Source of the DNA: Gari tellinella
Lineage: Eukaryota > Mollusca > Bivalvia > Cardiida > Psammobiidae
Reading direction: 5' to 3'
Length of the DNA stretch: 64,000 nucleotides
Assembly (NCBI GenBank): GCA_922989275.2
Contig: OV277856.1
Location: 54,011,358 to 54,075,357 of the forward strand
In this document: piece by piece, positions 53,901 through 63,005 of the stretch
Layout: each line of letters begins with the position of its first letter
Position numbering within the stretch: position 1 is the first letter of the stretch
Made by a program: the position numbers and the translations under genes
The notes under the pieces: generated by a model
What the model saw: the letters and a program-made list of their open reading frames with translations, nothing else
Databases searched by the model: none
Told to the model about the DNA's origin: nothing

Positions 53901-56900
53901 TTCTGCTTTACTTTCAGCCTGCTTTAAACTAAAATCTGCTAGGCTATATAAAATATTTGTAATGGTAATTGTTCATGAGGGTATAAACTGGAACTATTTT
54001 CTTCAGCGGAGGAATAAATTAAATACGCTAAAAGTCGTCGCTTCTATGGGGGAAAGGGTTAAGCAATTAACTGCTAAAATATAGAATTTTCTTATAGAAC
54101 TTTTTTATGACTGTATCAATTGAAACTATTTCCTTCAGTGGAGGAGTAAAAGTCGTAAAAGGGCGTAAAGGATTAAACAGTGTATCAACGTAGAAATATT
54201 ATTGCGCATTTAGGTTAAAAACAGTAGAGAAGATGTCAATTCTTCCCCATTTAATTTCAAACGCAGTGCACTAAAATACAAATACGCAAACGTACGCAAA
54301 CGTACGCAAACGTAAAGCACTAAAACGTAGAAAAGAACAACTTTTGGACAATTCTGATAATTCTTGTTTATCTTTGTGGCAAACAGTTTGGAGCCTGATC
54401 AGCAGCCGGGTACCCGGCGTCTGATCTGGCTCCAAACTGTTTGCACTGCAAATAATAGTTTTAGCGTAAACGCGTTTATTGGGAAAGAATAACAGATTCC
54501 CGGGTGGCAAATAGTGTGGAGCCCGATAAGACGTCCGGTTAACCGGCGTATGATCTGGCTCTTAGCCGTTTGCATTGGAAAGAGATTTAGCGTAAACGCT
54601 TTTATTGGGAAAGTATAACGCTTTCTCACAGTGTAGACGTGCTTATTACCTTCAGGATAAAATGGTGCTATTTCTTCAGAAAGTTGGGTACAAACAACTC
54701 GCATGCCTCTGATCTGCAAACAAAATATACAGTTTGTAGAGTAAAACAGTACATGGATATGCATTAAATGCAATCATACATGTACAATGATACTGGTATT
54801 GTCCGATTTTTCTGATCTGTCAGAATTATTTTTAGAACAGAATAGTTCATAATGTTAAATAGATAACAGGGTAACATCGGATCTATATAGTCGTACACTT
54901 TCCAACTTGAGATCAGAATGATCCTCGTGCAGCACGAGATAGTTGCGCTAATTTTACTGATATGTTATCCATTCTCTTATTATAAACGTGTTAATGCTAA
55001 AAACTATTATGTCCATTGCAAACAGGTTGGAGCCAGATCAGACGCCGGGTAACCCGGCGTCTGATCAGGCTCCAAACTGTTTACAACCCAAATTAAAAAG
55101 ATAAAATTAATTTTCTACAGTTAAGTGCATTCATGGTGTTTGCGTTTATTCGGGAAATAATAATGTCTTCTCTACTGTATATTACGAACAATAAAAACAG
55201 CTTTCAGTATCCCTGGCTGACCGTACGGAAATCAACGAGTACGGTGATCATCCCTTTTAAAAATTTATAATGTTCCAATTTAAAAATAATTCTAAAGTCA
55301 GAAGAAAACACGAATATGTATTCCGTGTATTACAACAGACAACCTCTTCAGGTTGTGTCAAAGAGTCGATACAAAACAGTTAGATAGGGTTTATTTAACT
55401 CTGTGCATTAATATGTCATTGTCATGGCGCAGTTCGCCTAAATACTCTGCTACAATACGATATATTCTCAAATATTTATTTTGCTTTTGTTACAATTTAG
55501 AATTGTATGCGATCAGACTATAAAACATCGAAACTGTCTGCACGTTTCTTGTTAGGTAGTGAATGGGTTAACTTTTTCAACATTAGGCCACTTATTTTCC
55601 TCGGTTCAAGATAAAGTGCACAGAGATAAAAATAATATTATATGTTAAAACGAAAATACGACTTTACATGCTGCATTTTTAACCCTTTGCCTCATAGCCT
55701 GTTTCTAGTTTTGAAGACAGGTGACCACTTAAAGCAGGTTGAAAGTAAAGCAGAATGTGCCCTAAGGCACATTCTGCTTTACTTTCAGCCTGCTTTAAGT
55801 TAATATCTGCTAGGATGAATAAATTAAATACGCTAAAAGTCGCTTCTTTAATATTTAATAATAAAGTGTACAAACACGTTTCGCCTCGCGGCTCGTCAGT
55901 GTAAATAATGTTCCTTCATTACATACATACATGTACATCACACTTGTCGTTGCCGACGGAATACATATTTACTATTTATCTATACCAAGTAATTCTTGTT
56001 GGGTATTATGTTTTCTTGTGGGTCACTGCAGTTACAAAACATGAACCAGTCGATTTGGAACTCTAGGTAGTGCCCCATTTTACCATACATACGCCTTTTT
56101 ATGCATTTGGTTTATCCATAGACTAAAACTAGTTAAGTAGGTTGAAAGTGATCAAGTATGCGCATGAAAGTCATTTCCTGACGACATTTCGATCAAAACG
56201 CTTCTCATGTGAGACCCGACCTTTATATTTGATAGTTTGGTTAGAAATAACCATTGAAAATCACTAGAGCACGAGTATAATCTGGACCTCACAAGGTAAA
56301 CTGAGATCGGTATAGCTTGTGATGCATGCTTTTACAGTTAAATTCACACATATCGAGACAATGGTAATAGTCCATCAATGGACTGAGGAAAAGTCTTTGA
56401 GTCTTATTTCGCGTTTCTTTCAAGCTGCTTGAAGTGGTCATTTATCATCCATACTAACAATATTTTGGCTAATAGGTTTAAAACCCCTCAGGACTGGAAA
56501 GCCCTATAAACTGGAAATTTCTCTTCCCATACCGTTAATTTACCACAAACACAAGTATCTACATGTACTCACCTTTCCATAAAGTTTACCACGAACAACT
56601 ATATCTTTTTGAGAATAGAAAGGACTGTAGTAACGGTCTCTGATGGGGTCCTTTGATAACAACAAAAGTCCAGGGGAGTTGACCCTTCGAAAGCCATCAT
56701 CAATTCCAGCCCCACTACACCTATAAAATGAGCAGATGTCCTTAATGGTTTGTTAATTAAACATAATTAATTTTCAATTTTGAAGTACAAAAAATTCAAG
56801 TTTAATATTAAACTACATGATCGGAAATACCTTCCCTGAATGTAATGAAACTTAAATAGGTTTCGTTCCACGCATCACCGAATGATTCCGGATAATACCA

Positions 56901-59900
56901 AATAGGGTGCTATGATTTTTCAGTTTTCAAAGTTTATCGATTTAAAATCTGAATGAGGATATTTAATGCATTTTCAATTCAAAAAGCGTTCAGTCATAGA
57001 TCACTCCTAAGGATTTTCGTTATTCCATTTCAAATTTAAACGAAGGGAATAACTGACTATATTTACAATCAGCTTTAGGGCTGTTCTAATTGTCTGAAGT
57101 ATCAAACAGTTTGGATACTGATCAGACGCCGCGTTACGCGGAGTCTGGTCAGGATCCAAAATGTTTGCAAAGTCGCCGTTTTGCCTCATTGGCAGTGAAA
57201 GATTTAAAACCATACATAAACCTGTAGCGCGTTCAAGTACTGTATCGATGCAATCGATTGCATCGGAAAACGGTAACAATTCACCTTTAACAACCGTTAG
57301 GGTGTTACCGATTGCGAACGACACGAACGGCCTCAGAGGTAGTTCGCCACCCCCAACAAGGAAAACAAAATGGCTACCAAATAAATTTAATACAACCGGC
57401 GAACAGTCCCGACTTAAATTCTCATCAATAAACCAACATTGTTCGATACTTAATGTATCAAATAAATCAGCTTACATCTGAGCAGCTAAATCTTATTTTT
57501 ATATGCAGTAAAACTGATGCATTTCAGTTGATAAGTGCACTTTTGCTTGTGTTATTAAGATTCGCACATAAATCGTTCGTACCCTTGAAAAGTTAATAAT
57601 ATTTGGGGCGCAATGAGTTATTATTGAAGAGTATCGGTGAACGTTAGATGTCGTACTATATGGGTTGTTTGCATCGGTTAACGTTACTGTTCGCTGGTAC
57701 GGTACTTGAACGCCCTACTGTTATTCGGTATCGTCTGGAACTACGTGTAACCGATAAAGGGTACGGTTTTAACACGGTCTTGAACATTGGAGATGTCCCA
57801 GTAGCGGCCAATTTAGCTGTATACGTACAGAGGAGAAAACGTTATTCCTTCCCAATAAACGCGTTTACGCTAAAACTATTATTTCAATTACAAACAGTTT
57901 GGAGCCAGATCAGACGCCGGGTAACCCGGCGTCTGATCAGGCTCCAAGTTGTTTGCCAGCAAGATAAAAATGAATGATCAGAATTGTCCAAAGGTTATAC
58001 TTTTCTACGTTTTAGTGCTTTGCGTTTGCGTTTCGTTTGCGTTTAAACGGGAAAGAATAACAGATTCTCCACTGTATATGTATAACTTACATTTCTAGTA
58101 CCCCGGTTACATTGGGTAAAGCAGTGAGCACACAGGTAATACAATTTATCGTGCTGTAATCGAGAAAGTCCAAATATTCTGTATTACAAACGGCATTCAT
58201 ACAATTCCAGTAATCCTCAAGCGTTGCAGCGCTCGGACAACCTGCAGAAACGCAGTCCGTCAACGCAAAGAGCTTCATGAAGTTACAACTGGGACCTAAA
58301 AAAGATTTACGATAAATACATGTACATTACGGCCAAATATCCCAGTGATAACAGAAATGTGCCGGTACGGGTTTAAAGACATTAGCGCAATACAGAACGA
58401 ACAAGATGCTTTTGTGAAACAATAAGCCCCCTGATGTAACCATGGCTTTTAATTGAAATTGACCTCGGTTACCAGCGTCTGATCTGGCTCCAAACTGTTT
58501 GTAATTGAAATAGTTTTAGCGTAAACGCGTTTATTGGGAAAAAAAAGGTTTTCTCCACTGTATATAGAACCTTACAAATAATCATAAAACACCTACAGTG
58601 GAGAATCTGTTATTCTTTCCCAATAAACGCGTTTACGCTAAAACTATTATTTGCAGTGCAAACAGTTTGGAGCCAGATCAGACGCCGGGTAACCCGGCGT
58701 CTGATCAGGCTCCAAACTGTTTGCCACCAAGATAAACAAGAATTATCAGAATTGTCCAAAAGTTGTACTTTTCTACGTTTTAGTGCTTTGCGTTTGCATA
58801 CGTTTGCGTTTAAACGGGAAAGAATAACATATTCTCCACTGTATAAAGCTTGTGTCATACACTTTCACTCATCTCTTTCTAAAATTAAGTTTTATTTTTA
58901 AATCTTCAGTATGACTGAAGTAATGTGCAGAAAATAAAAATGCAAAAGGACAATAACTCACAATGTTGTAGATTTATGACATTTTGGTAAGACACTACTT
59001 AGTTAAGATTTTTTCTATTAATTATATTTCATCTTAAAAGCTTTAGTAGAACGGGGAAGTGGTCTGTGCCATTTCTGCTTATTTAACTATTTCATCCTCA
59101 ATGACGTTATAAAGCGTATTTACAAATTGTTTTTATGCTGGTTAGACGCCGGGTTCGGCGGCCTCTGATCAGGATCAAAACTGTTTGCCACTTGCTTCGA
59201 AATAACGTTAGTAATACTGCCTTAAATCTAACTTTGATACGATATTACAATATGGCGATGAAGAGGTAAAAACTCACGATGAATTTGATCGTGAAGTGGT
59301 TTTACGCACAGATGAAAATAAAGACGATAATGTATATCCAACGCCATGATAACCGCCTTGCTGCGTGCACTTGGGCATGGTATTTGATAAGACTTGTGGA
59401 GGTCGAAATAAGACTTGAGCAATTTACCCTTTCATTATCAAATGTATCGTGCAATTTTTACCAATTCACCGCCATAGTGTAGAATAACAGGGAAAAGAAT
59501 AACAGATTATCCACTGTACGTACCTATGTTATTTCCGTAATATCCTTTATTAATTGTGCCTCTCTTGTGTATTTTGCTGAAGGAGTATGGAAAGTTGGAA
59601 ACTACGCCATCAACAATCGCCTTGGCATCTTCTGCAAGCCATACCTACAATAGACGAAATGTTTTCAAAACAGGGAGTAGTGACGCAACTTGCACAAGAG
59701 GCGATGTTCGTGAACACGTGTGTGAGGTTTCAGAATCGGATAGGAAATGCAGCCTGTGAAGAGGGGACGATGTTAGTCTGTCAAGTTCTATTTATAGTAA
59801 CGATGACAGTTTTGGAGCAAAGGAAGTTGAGATAAAGCAATTACAAAGTCGGTATGATGCCTGCCGATTTTAAATATGGCGAGGTGGTCTCTATCTAATT

Positions 59901-62864
59901 CTGTCCTTCCTGAAACTTCAAATGGACAATTCCAGTTTCGATTTTTGTCTAGTCCAATACTGACTTTTAAGAGTTGTTTTTGTCAATTTTGGCATTACCG
60001 ACAAACAGTGAAGACCCTGATCAGATGGCTCCTTTCAGAGCCCTCTGATCTGGGCCTTATCTGTTTGCATAGGACAAGTGTATTATTCACATGTACACTG
60101 TTTGAAATGACGCATATATGCGGGACTAGCGTTCAAAGGGTTAAAGACAGTACAGCTGTAGCTCAATGGACACTACTGATCGTGTAAAGAACAAAGACCT
60201 ATATAATCAAACATGCAGGTACGTGCCATCTGATAAGGAACATGGAACATCTTCAACCCTTTCACTTGATTGACACTCGGTTTGAAGTTTCTTCAGTCAT
60301 ACTGCCTTATTTTTTTAAATTTGAAACGACATTGCTATCTACATAATTGCTAAGCAAATTAGAAAAGAAAATTAGAATCTATTTTTAGATCATCAACAGA
60401 CGACAAATGTTGCAGATGAAAATATGCAAAATGTCAAATGGTTACTGGACGCTTTTCTTACCTCCTGCAGGCAAATGACTTCAGCTTCGGTATTGCTATT
60501 GAGCATTTGGATGATTTGGTCCCGGCGTTCAACTCTGTTATTCGGGATAACGTTTTCACTGTCGATCGATCGATCACGGAGGGCTGTGTTATACGTTATT
60601 GCCTGTGGGGTTAAATAGAATTATTATGATTTATTTAGGGCTCTTTTCACACAGAAGATGTGCATTCAAAAGCGAGAAAAAAATGAACTACATTCACAAT
60701 CAACATGATACATTATGGATTTACATTTAAACAAATTCCGTTTAATGGAAATTCTTTCAATATTACCAAGAATCACAAACAAGCATTCTGGAATAAAATA
60801 ATTCGTCTACTATACTTGGACGAAGAAACCAAGTACGTGAATGGTATTGCATTGAAAGTGTAAGACCTGTCCCAACTATTCTCCCACCACGCCCAGTGGA
60901 TTATTCCATGGTTTGTATTATTTGCATAAGCCCATTTGTGATATATATTATTAGGTGTGCCTGGTCTTAATTTTCGTTTTGCTTTTAGGTTCTTATCAGA
61001 CGGCCATCGATTTTGCTTACTGAACTGATGGCTGGTAAAGGTTAGAGGTATTACAGTTAACAATGTTGATTATACAGTAATATTTACGCCTTTTAAGAAC
61101 AATTGGTGATGAATCATACAACCATGGAGTAACACATGTATATCTAATTCTAAACTTGAATAGTCTATTTGAAGTTTCAGGGGTGTATCAGTAAGGTAAC
61201 TTTAGCGTTGTTCTATATAGTAAAAGCATGAATATACGTGTTACATGATATGCATGCAGACAGCAATTTCATTGTATTAAGTGCTCCCTCCCTACAGTGG
61301 CTCTTTCGAATAAGATTACGTGTTAAAACTCTTACATCTGCTCATCAAACAATGTACACTCAGTACAAAAAGAAACGCACATTGTGCTCAGGCGCAGATT
61401 AAGAGACTTTTTTAAGATATTAAGACCATATCTCAAGATCAATTTAATTCTGCCACAATTTTAGAAAAACATATACTTAAAATTACTGTGCTGTATTTTA
61501 ACCCTTTCACTCTTAATGACGTCAAAAGGCGCGTTTTCAAACAGTTTGGATCCTGATCAGACGCCGCGTAACGCGGCGTCTGATCAGGATCCAAACTGTT
61601 TGACACTCGTATAGATATCCTTTAAGTCATACTACTTTGAATCTTACTTTGAAACGATTTTGCAAACAACAAAATTGAAGCAGACGACAATGAAACGGTG
61701 GTGGGATAAAAATATCACGATTCATTTGGCAGCGAAAGAGTTAACTAGTGCCTGTGAAAACACCGCACCGATTTGTACAGGTTGTGATGATACCAATTCA
61801 ATGATAAACCTTCCATTTTCAACATTGATAGCCCAAGACGGAACTACTGACTGTAATGAAGAGATTATTTCACAATTAAGTTCCTTCTACATACAGATAA
61901 TATTGTAATAAAAGTGTGCGTTTCTTTTTGCACTGAGTGTATGTCTACTGCTTTCACTGCTGCGACATCGTATCCAGAAATTAGTCGGACATTAATTCTT
62001 TCTCAAAGTTATGTAGTGGACATTTTGACAGAATATAAAGAGTGACAAATAGTTTGCATTTACGTTACGCGGCGCCGATCTCGGTAAAAATAGCCATCTT
62101 GTGTTATTAATTTTCCTTCCCTTAAACAACCCCGAAAATCAGTCTGTGGCTCCTCTTTGGAGTTGAAGAGAGGGAGAACTATTATAATTTTCTTGAAAAC
62201 TGGCGTTTACCGGATATTGAGGCTAATGTTACGCACGTGTGCGTTTGCATTTTCATCGATCCAAGTAACTGTTTGACTCGACCACCCTTGTAACTTTTAA
62301 TGGACATTTCCAGTTCCCATTTAATTCATTTGTGTCTGGATATCGCAATAAACCTTCCCTATATATGTACTTGTTGGAATATTTCTATACATATAAACTG
62401 GAGTGAGCTGGAGACATTGCCAGTGATTGCCTATTCAGCAAAAACATTTTATATGAAGTAGCAAATAGTGCAGACTCGGATTAGACATCTCGGTACCCGA
62501 TGTTTCATCTGAATAAAACTTGCTTATGTCTACTGTAGTGGACATTAAGCTAAAATGGATTAAGCCCAGTCCATTTTCGGCTACTTAGGAATGTGTTAAG
62601 AATATCATGAATTCATTAATATAACAGACACCGTTAATAGGGCTTCATGAGTCCTCTGATCAGATTACTGGCCGCATTAGACACGCGTACTCTTCATATA
62701 CATGCTGTTTGTAGTTGTCGAGTATACTAGTCACTAGGGTCGAATGTAGAAACTATGTATTTACAATGTCTATGTAGACTTACCGTCATTGCACAAAATT
62801 CCGCTCTAACCACCATGACTGTCATGGCCATCAGCGCCACAAGGAGAATAAGGTTGGTCTTCAT
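47801..62864 (-). CDS. Secreted EEP (DNase I-like) superfamily protein, likely pseudo-enzyme; nine exons
   Basis: Nine coding exons, all with AG/GT borders and compatible phases, give about 391 residues: 62784-62864, 60462-60602, 59524-59644, 58091-58295, 56573-56720, 54650-54713, 52242-52403, 49623-49774, 47801-47902. Residues 1-21 form a clear signal peptide (MKTNLILLVALMAMTVMVV). EEP landmarks follow in the right order: ITYN (29-32), LQE (72-74), SPGLLLLSK (197-205), VVCTQL (238-243), GDFS (291-294) and LSDQFGVQA (377-385). In active family members the fourth and last would carry catalytic His (THL and SDH) and the fifth would be GDFN. Here they are Gln, Gln and Ser. A Cys-rich insertion (residues about 118-165) and CTVCDRDENPY suggest an extracellular disulfide-bonded protein. 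Binding rather than catalysis is my inference. The introns are full of MITEs. Confidence 0.88.
47985..48085 (-). mobile_element. Family A fragment
   Basis: TTCTTCCCGTTCAAACACAA..GACAATCCTAAATTTTCAG; the rest is lost. It lies in the last intron of the EEP gene. Confidence 0.5.
48362..48601 (-). mobile_element. Family A MITE
   Basis: Complete; TATAGTGGAGAAAACGTTAT start and TTTTCTTCACTGTA end. Confidence 0.9.
48695..49127 (+). mobile_element. Element with CTTATGCCCCCGG ends and two internal tandem units
   Basis: Inverted tips GCTTATGCCCCCGG and CCGGGGGCATAA. Inside, an approximately 165-bp unit with 'aataactgtataagtatcga' and 'gttgatgctagacgaaacgg' occurs twice. No coding sequence. Confidence 0.75.
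49264..49400 (-). mobile_element. Family F fragment
   Basis: Hairpin GTAAACAGCTTGAATCCAGT..ATCTGGATTCAAGCTGTTTAC with GAGGCCGCGTAACGTGGCGTC at the tip; one end (CAGAGGGAGTTGCTATAGG) remains. Confidence 0.6.
49623..49774 (-). CDS. EEP gene exon 8
   Basis: Acceptor ATTTATAG|CTAGCT, entered in phase 1. It encodes ASYVALDDKFYTVP, then CTVCDRDENPYNVANENY and GFFGKGLQIRQIQ, and ends CAG|GTATAA in phase 0. Confidence 0.86.
49828..49892. repeat. Solitary hairpin core
   Basis: GAAAATAGTGTAGACTCTGA..TCAGAGTCTACACTGTTTGC around GACACTACATAATGCGGCGTC. It combines the D-type arm (AGTGTAGACTCTGATCAG) with the A/C-type tip. Confidence 0.65.
49941..50189 (-). mobile_element. Family A MITE
   Basis: Complete. 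A matched pair of changes in the hairpin (GACGCCTGG / CCTGGCGTC loop side) keeps a near-palindromic tip. Confidence 0.92.
50452..50955 (-). mobile_element. Second copy of the tRNA-bearing TIR element
   Basis: Tips GGCTCGCAACCGGATT and CATCCGGCTGCGAGTC. The minus strand contains the B-box GGGTTCGAATCCC (50588-50606) and the same 'gattcggtgacgattcttgagac' body as the copy at 19370. It lies inside an intron of the EEP gene. Confidence 0.8.
51020..52104 (+). mobile_element. Internally deleted Tc1/mariner-like transposon
   Basis: Inverted ends TATATACTCAGCCAAAAAAG and CTTTTTTGGCTGAGTATATA, each followed by a GTACCCA-like stretch, are flanked by TA. At 1.08 kb it keeps only the 3' part of a transposase gene. 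Confidence 0.88.
51565..51804 (+). pseudogene. Tc1/mariner transposase, C-terminal remnant
   Basis: 79 codons including WPANSPDLNPIEHMWDEIGR, the segment with the third acidic catalytic residue of Tc1-type DDE transposases, and a normal C-terminus (VNSVRRRFMPCI). The DNA-binding region and first two catalytic Asp are missing; upstream sequence to the left end shows no matching frame. Not functional. Confidence 0.9.
52242..52403 (-). CDS. EEP gene exon 7: GDF motif
   Basis: Acceptor TAATTTCAG|TATATG, entered in phase 1. It encodes VYVGPAHSLTS.., VLILGDFSCGLPGDG and ends GAAG|GTATGG in phase 1. The Asp of GDFN is kept and the Asn is Ser. Confidence 0.86.
52508..52754. mobile_element. Family G MITE
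   Basis: CTGGGGCCCGTTTTACTAAA and TTTAGTAAAACGGGCCCCAG ends. Hairpin arms ACAAACAGCAAAAAGGTAGA and ATCTGGCTATTTGCTGTTTG with GAGGACGCGCTTTTAGCGCG at the tip. Confidence 0.88.
52760..53075 (-). mobile_element. Decayed family F MITE
   Basis: GTTCGTAGGGGTAGCTATGAG at one end and CACTCCCTCACAACAACGGC at the other; hairpin lost. Confidence 0.5.
53120..53625 (+). repeat. About 500-bp direct duplication, copy 1
   Basis: Repeat K followed by a family A copy and a unique-looking tail ('atcagcgagtacggtgatta', 'ggtcagaagaaaacac'). The same order occurs at 54805-55320. Confidence 0.75.
53298..53492 (+). mobile_element. Family A MITE, ends degraded
   Basis: Hairpin GCAAACAGGTTGGAGCCAGA..AAGCTCCAACCTATTTGCC; right tip CTCTACTGTA. 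Confidence 0.75.
53731..54178 (+). mobile_element. Family B MITE split by another family B MITE
   Basis: The outer copy breaks at ..CAATCTTGCT|TTAA and resumes GCAATTAACTGCTAAAATA at 54063. Joined through one TTAA this matches the normal GCCTGCTTTAAGCTACCATC segment. Confidence 0.75.
53827..54062 (+). mobile_element. Family B MITE, inner copy
   Basis: Bounded by TTAA at 53827-53830 and 54059-54062; the hairpin GTGCCTTAAGGCAC is perfect. Confidence 0.85.
54223..54636 (-). mobile_element. Family A composite (two hairpins)
   Basis: One copy (hairpin 54379-54442) runs directly into a second, more diverged one (54504-54636, hairpin GGCAAATAGTGTGGAGCCCG..GATCTGGCTCTTAGCCGTTTG). A CGTACGCAAA unit is triplicated near 54290. 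Confidence 0.7.
54650..54713 (-). CDS. EEP gene exon 6: His-to-Gln site 1
   Basis: Acceptor TTTGCAG|ATCAGA. 21 codons IRGMRVVCTQLSEE.. and one base before GAAG|GTAATA. The codon at the usual catalytic His position is CAA (Gln). Confidence 0.85.
54805..55320 (+). repeat. About 500-bp direct duplication, copy 2
   Basis: Same order as 53120-53625, about 1.68 kb further on. Confidence 0.75.
54958..55179 (+). mobile_element. Family A MITE, ends degraded
   Basis: Shares the GCAAACAGGTTGGAGCC variant with the copy at 53298, so the two copies were duplicated together. Confidence 0.75.
55679..55852 (+). mobile_element. Family B MITE lacking part of the right end
   Basis: TTAACCCTTTGCCTCATAGC start and near-perfect hairpin. 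Ends abruptly after GCTAAAAGTCGCTTC. Confidence 0.75.
55853..56572. other. Intron sequence, nothing recognised
   Basis: Part of the EEP gene intron between exons 5 and 6. Only faint family B remains (56085-56160 and 56400-56480). Confidence 0.4.
56573..56720 (-). CDS. EEP gene exon 5: central strand
   Basis: Acceptor TTTTATAG|GTGTAG, entered in phase 2. It encodes CSGAGIDDGFRRVN, SPGLLLLSKDPI and DIVVRGKLYGK, and leaves at GGAAAG|GTGAGT in phase 0. Confidence 0.87.
57105..57205 (-). mobile_element. Family C hairpin core
   Basis: CAAACAGTTTGGATACTGAT..GTCAGGATCCAAAATGTTTG around GACGCCGCGTTACGCGGAGTC, with CATTGGCAGTGAAAGATTTAA beyond. Confidence 0.65.
57826..58076 (+). mobile_element. Family A MITE
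   Basis: Complete; ends TACAGAGGAGAAAACGTTAT and AGATTCTCCACTGTA, again mixing the two end subtypes. Confidence 0.9.
58091..58295 (-). CDS. EEP gene exon 4: Cys-rich insertion
   Basis: Acceptor TTTTTTAG|GTCCCAG, entered in phase 1. It carries about eight Cys within 67 codons (SCNFMKLF.., DCVSAGC, WNCMNAVC, NCITC) and leaves at GAAAT|GTAAGT in phase 2. This segment has no counterpart in plain DNase I. Confidence 0.85.
58468..58562 (-). mobile_element. Half of a family A MITE
   Basis: Starts in the middle of the hairpin (AGCGTCTGATCTGGCTCC) and runs to GTTTTCTCCACTGTA. Confidence 0.75.
58594..58843 (+). mobile_element. Family A MITE
   Basis: Complete 250-bp copy with well-conserved hairpin. 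Confidence 0.92.
59088..59300 (+). mobile_element. Family C MITE, degraded
   Basis: TTTCATCCTCAATGACGTTA start; hairpin half lost (ACGCCGGGTTCGGCGGCCTC); GCGATGAAGAGGTAAAAACTC towards the right end. Confidence 0.6.
59524..59644 (-). CDS. EEP gene exon 3
   Basis: Acceptor CTATTGTAG|GTATGG. 40 codons (VWLAEDAKAIVDGV..) plus one base before the donor ATAG|GTACGT, phase 1. Confidence 0.85.
59905..60143 (-). mobile_element. Family D MITE
   Basis: Hairpin GACAAACAGTGAAGACCCTG..TGGGCCTTATCTGTTTGC; right end GACTAGCGTTCAAAGGGTTAA. Confidence 0.7.
60462..60602 (-). CDS. EEP gene exon 2: N-terminal strand and LQE motif
   Basis: Acceptor CCCCACAG|GCAATAACG chosen because only it keeps phase 0 (a second CACAG 18 bp on does not). 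It encodes AITYNTALRDR..EVICLQE (47 codons) and ends GAG|GTAAGA. The Asn and Glu that bind metal in the family are present. Confidence 0.88.
60603..61497. other. First intron of the EEP gene, nothing recognised
   Basis: AT-rich. It holds a partial D end near 61150-61195 and a family F tip (GCTCCCTCCCTACAGTGGC) at 61283. No gene. Confidence 0.4.
61498..61744 (+). mobile_element. Family C MITE, best-preserved copy
   Basis: TTAACCCTTTCACTCTTAAT start and GGCAGCGAAAGAGTTAA end. The hairpin from TTTCAAACAGTTTGGATCC to GGATCCAAACTGTTTGAC is essentially perfect around GACGCCGCGTAACGCGGCGTC-type tip. Confidence 0.9.
62066..62190. mobile_element. Family F fragment
   Basis: TTACGCGGCGCCGATCTCGG, then TTCCTTCCCTTAAACAACCC and TGAAGAGAGGGAGAACTATTA. 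Confidence 0.5.
62275..62746. mobile_element. Two decayed family D copies
   Basis: 'actcgaccacccttgtaacttttaatgg' and 'gagtatactagtcactaggg' mark D ends. The hairpins are reduced to fragments (GATTAGACATCTCGG, GAGTCCTCTGATCAG). Confidence 0.45.
62784..62864 (-). CDS. EEP gene exon 1: signal peptide
   Basis: 27 codons from ATG at 62864 to the donor ATGACG|GTAAGT, phase 0. A hydrophobic core and a small residue (VRA|EF) give a plausible signal cleavage site. Confidence 0.88.
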
Positions 62865-63005
62865 ATTGAGAATTACTGTGAAAAGAAACACACAGCTCTT
62901 AAAACATAATCTTGTAACGAGATTTATTCTTATTTAGTTACTGTAAAGACTACAAGTTCAAAGCAACGATAGTATGATTATAAAAGGCTTGAGGCAAAAA
63001 TATTT

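Noticed and set aside
57161..57481. 106-codon plus-strand frame
   Set aside because: Begins inside a family C hairpin, lacks splice partners and lies in an EEP intron; cannot be supported as a gene.
59587..59835. Plus-strand frames of 67-82 codons
   Set aside because: They are antisense to exon 3 of the EEP gene, whose minus-strand frame joins its neighbours in phase.
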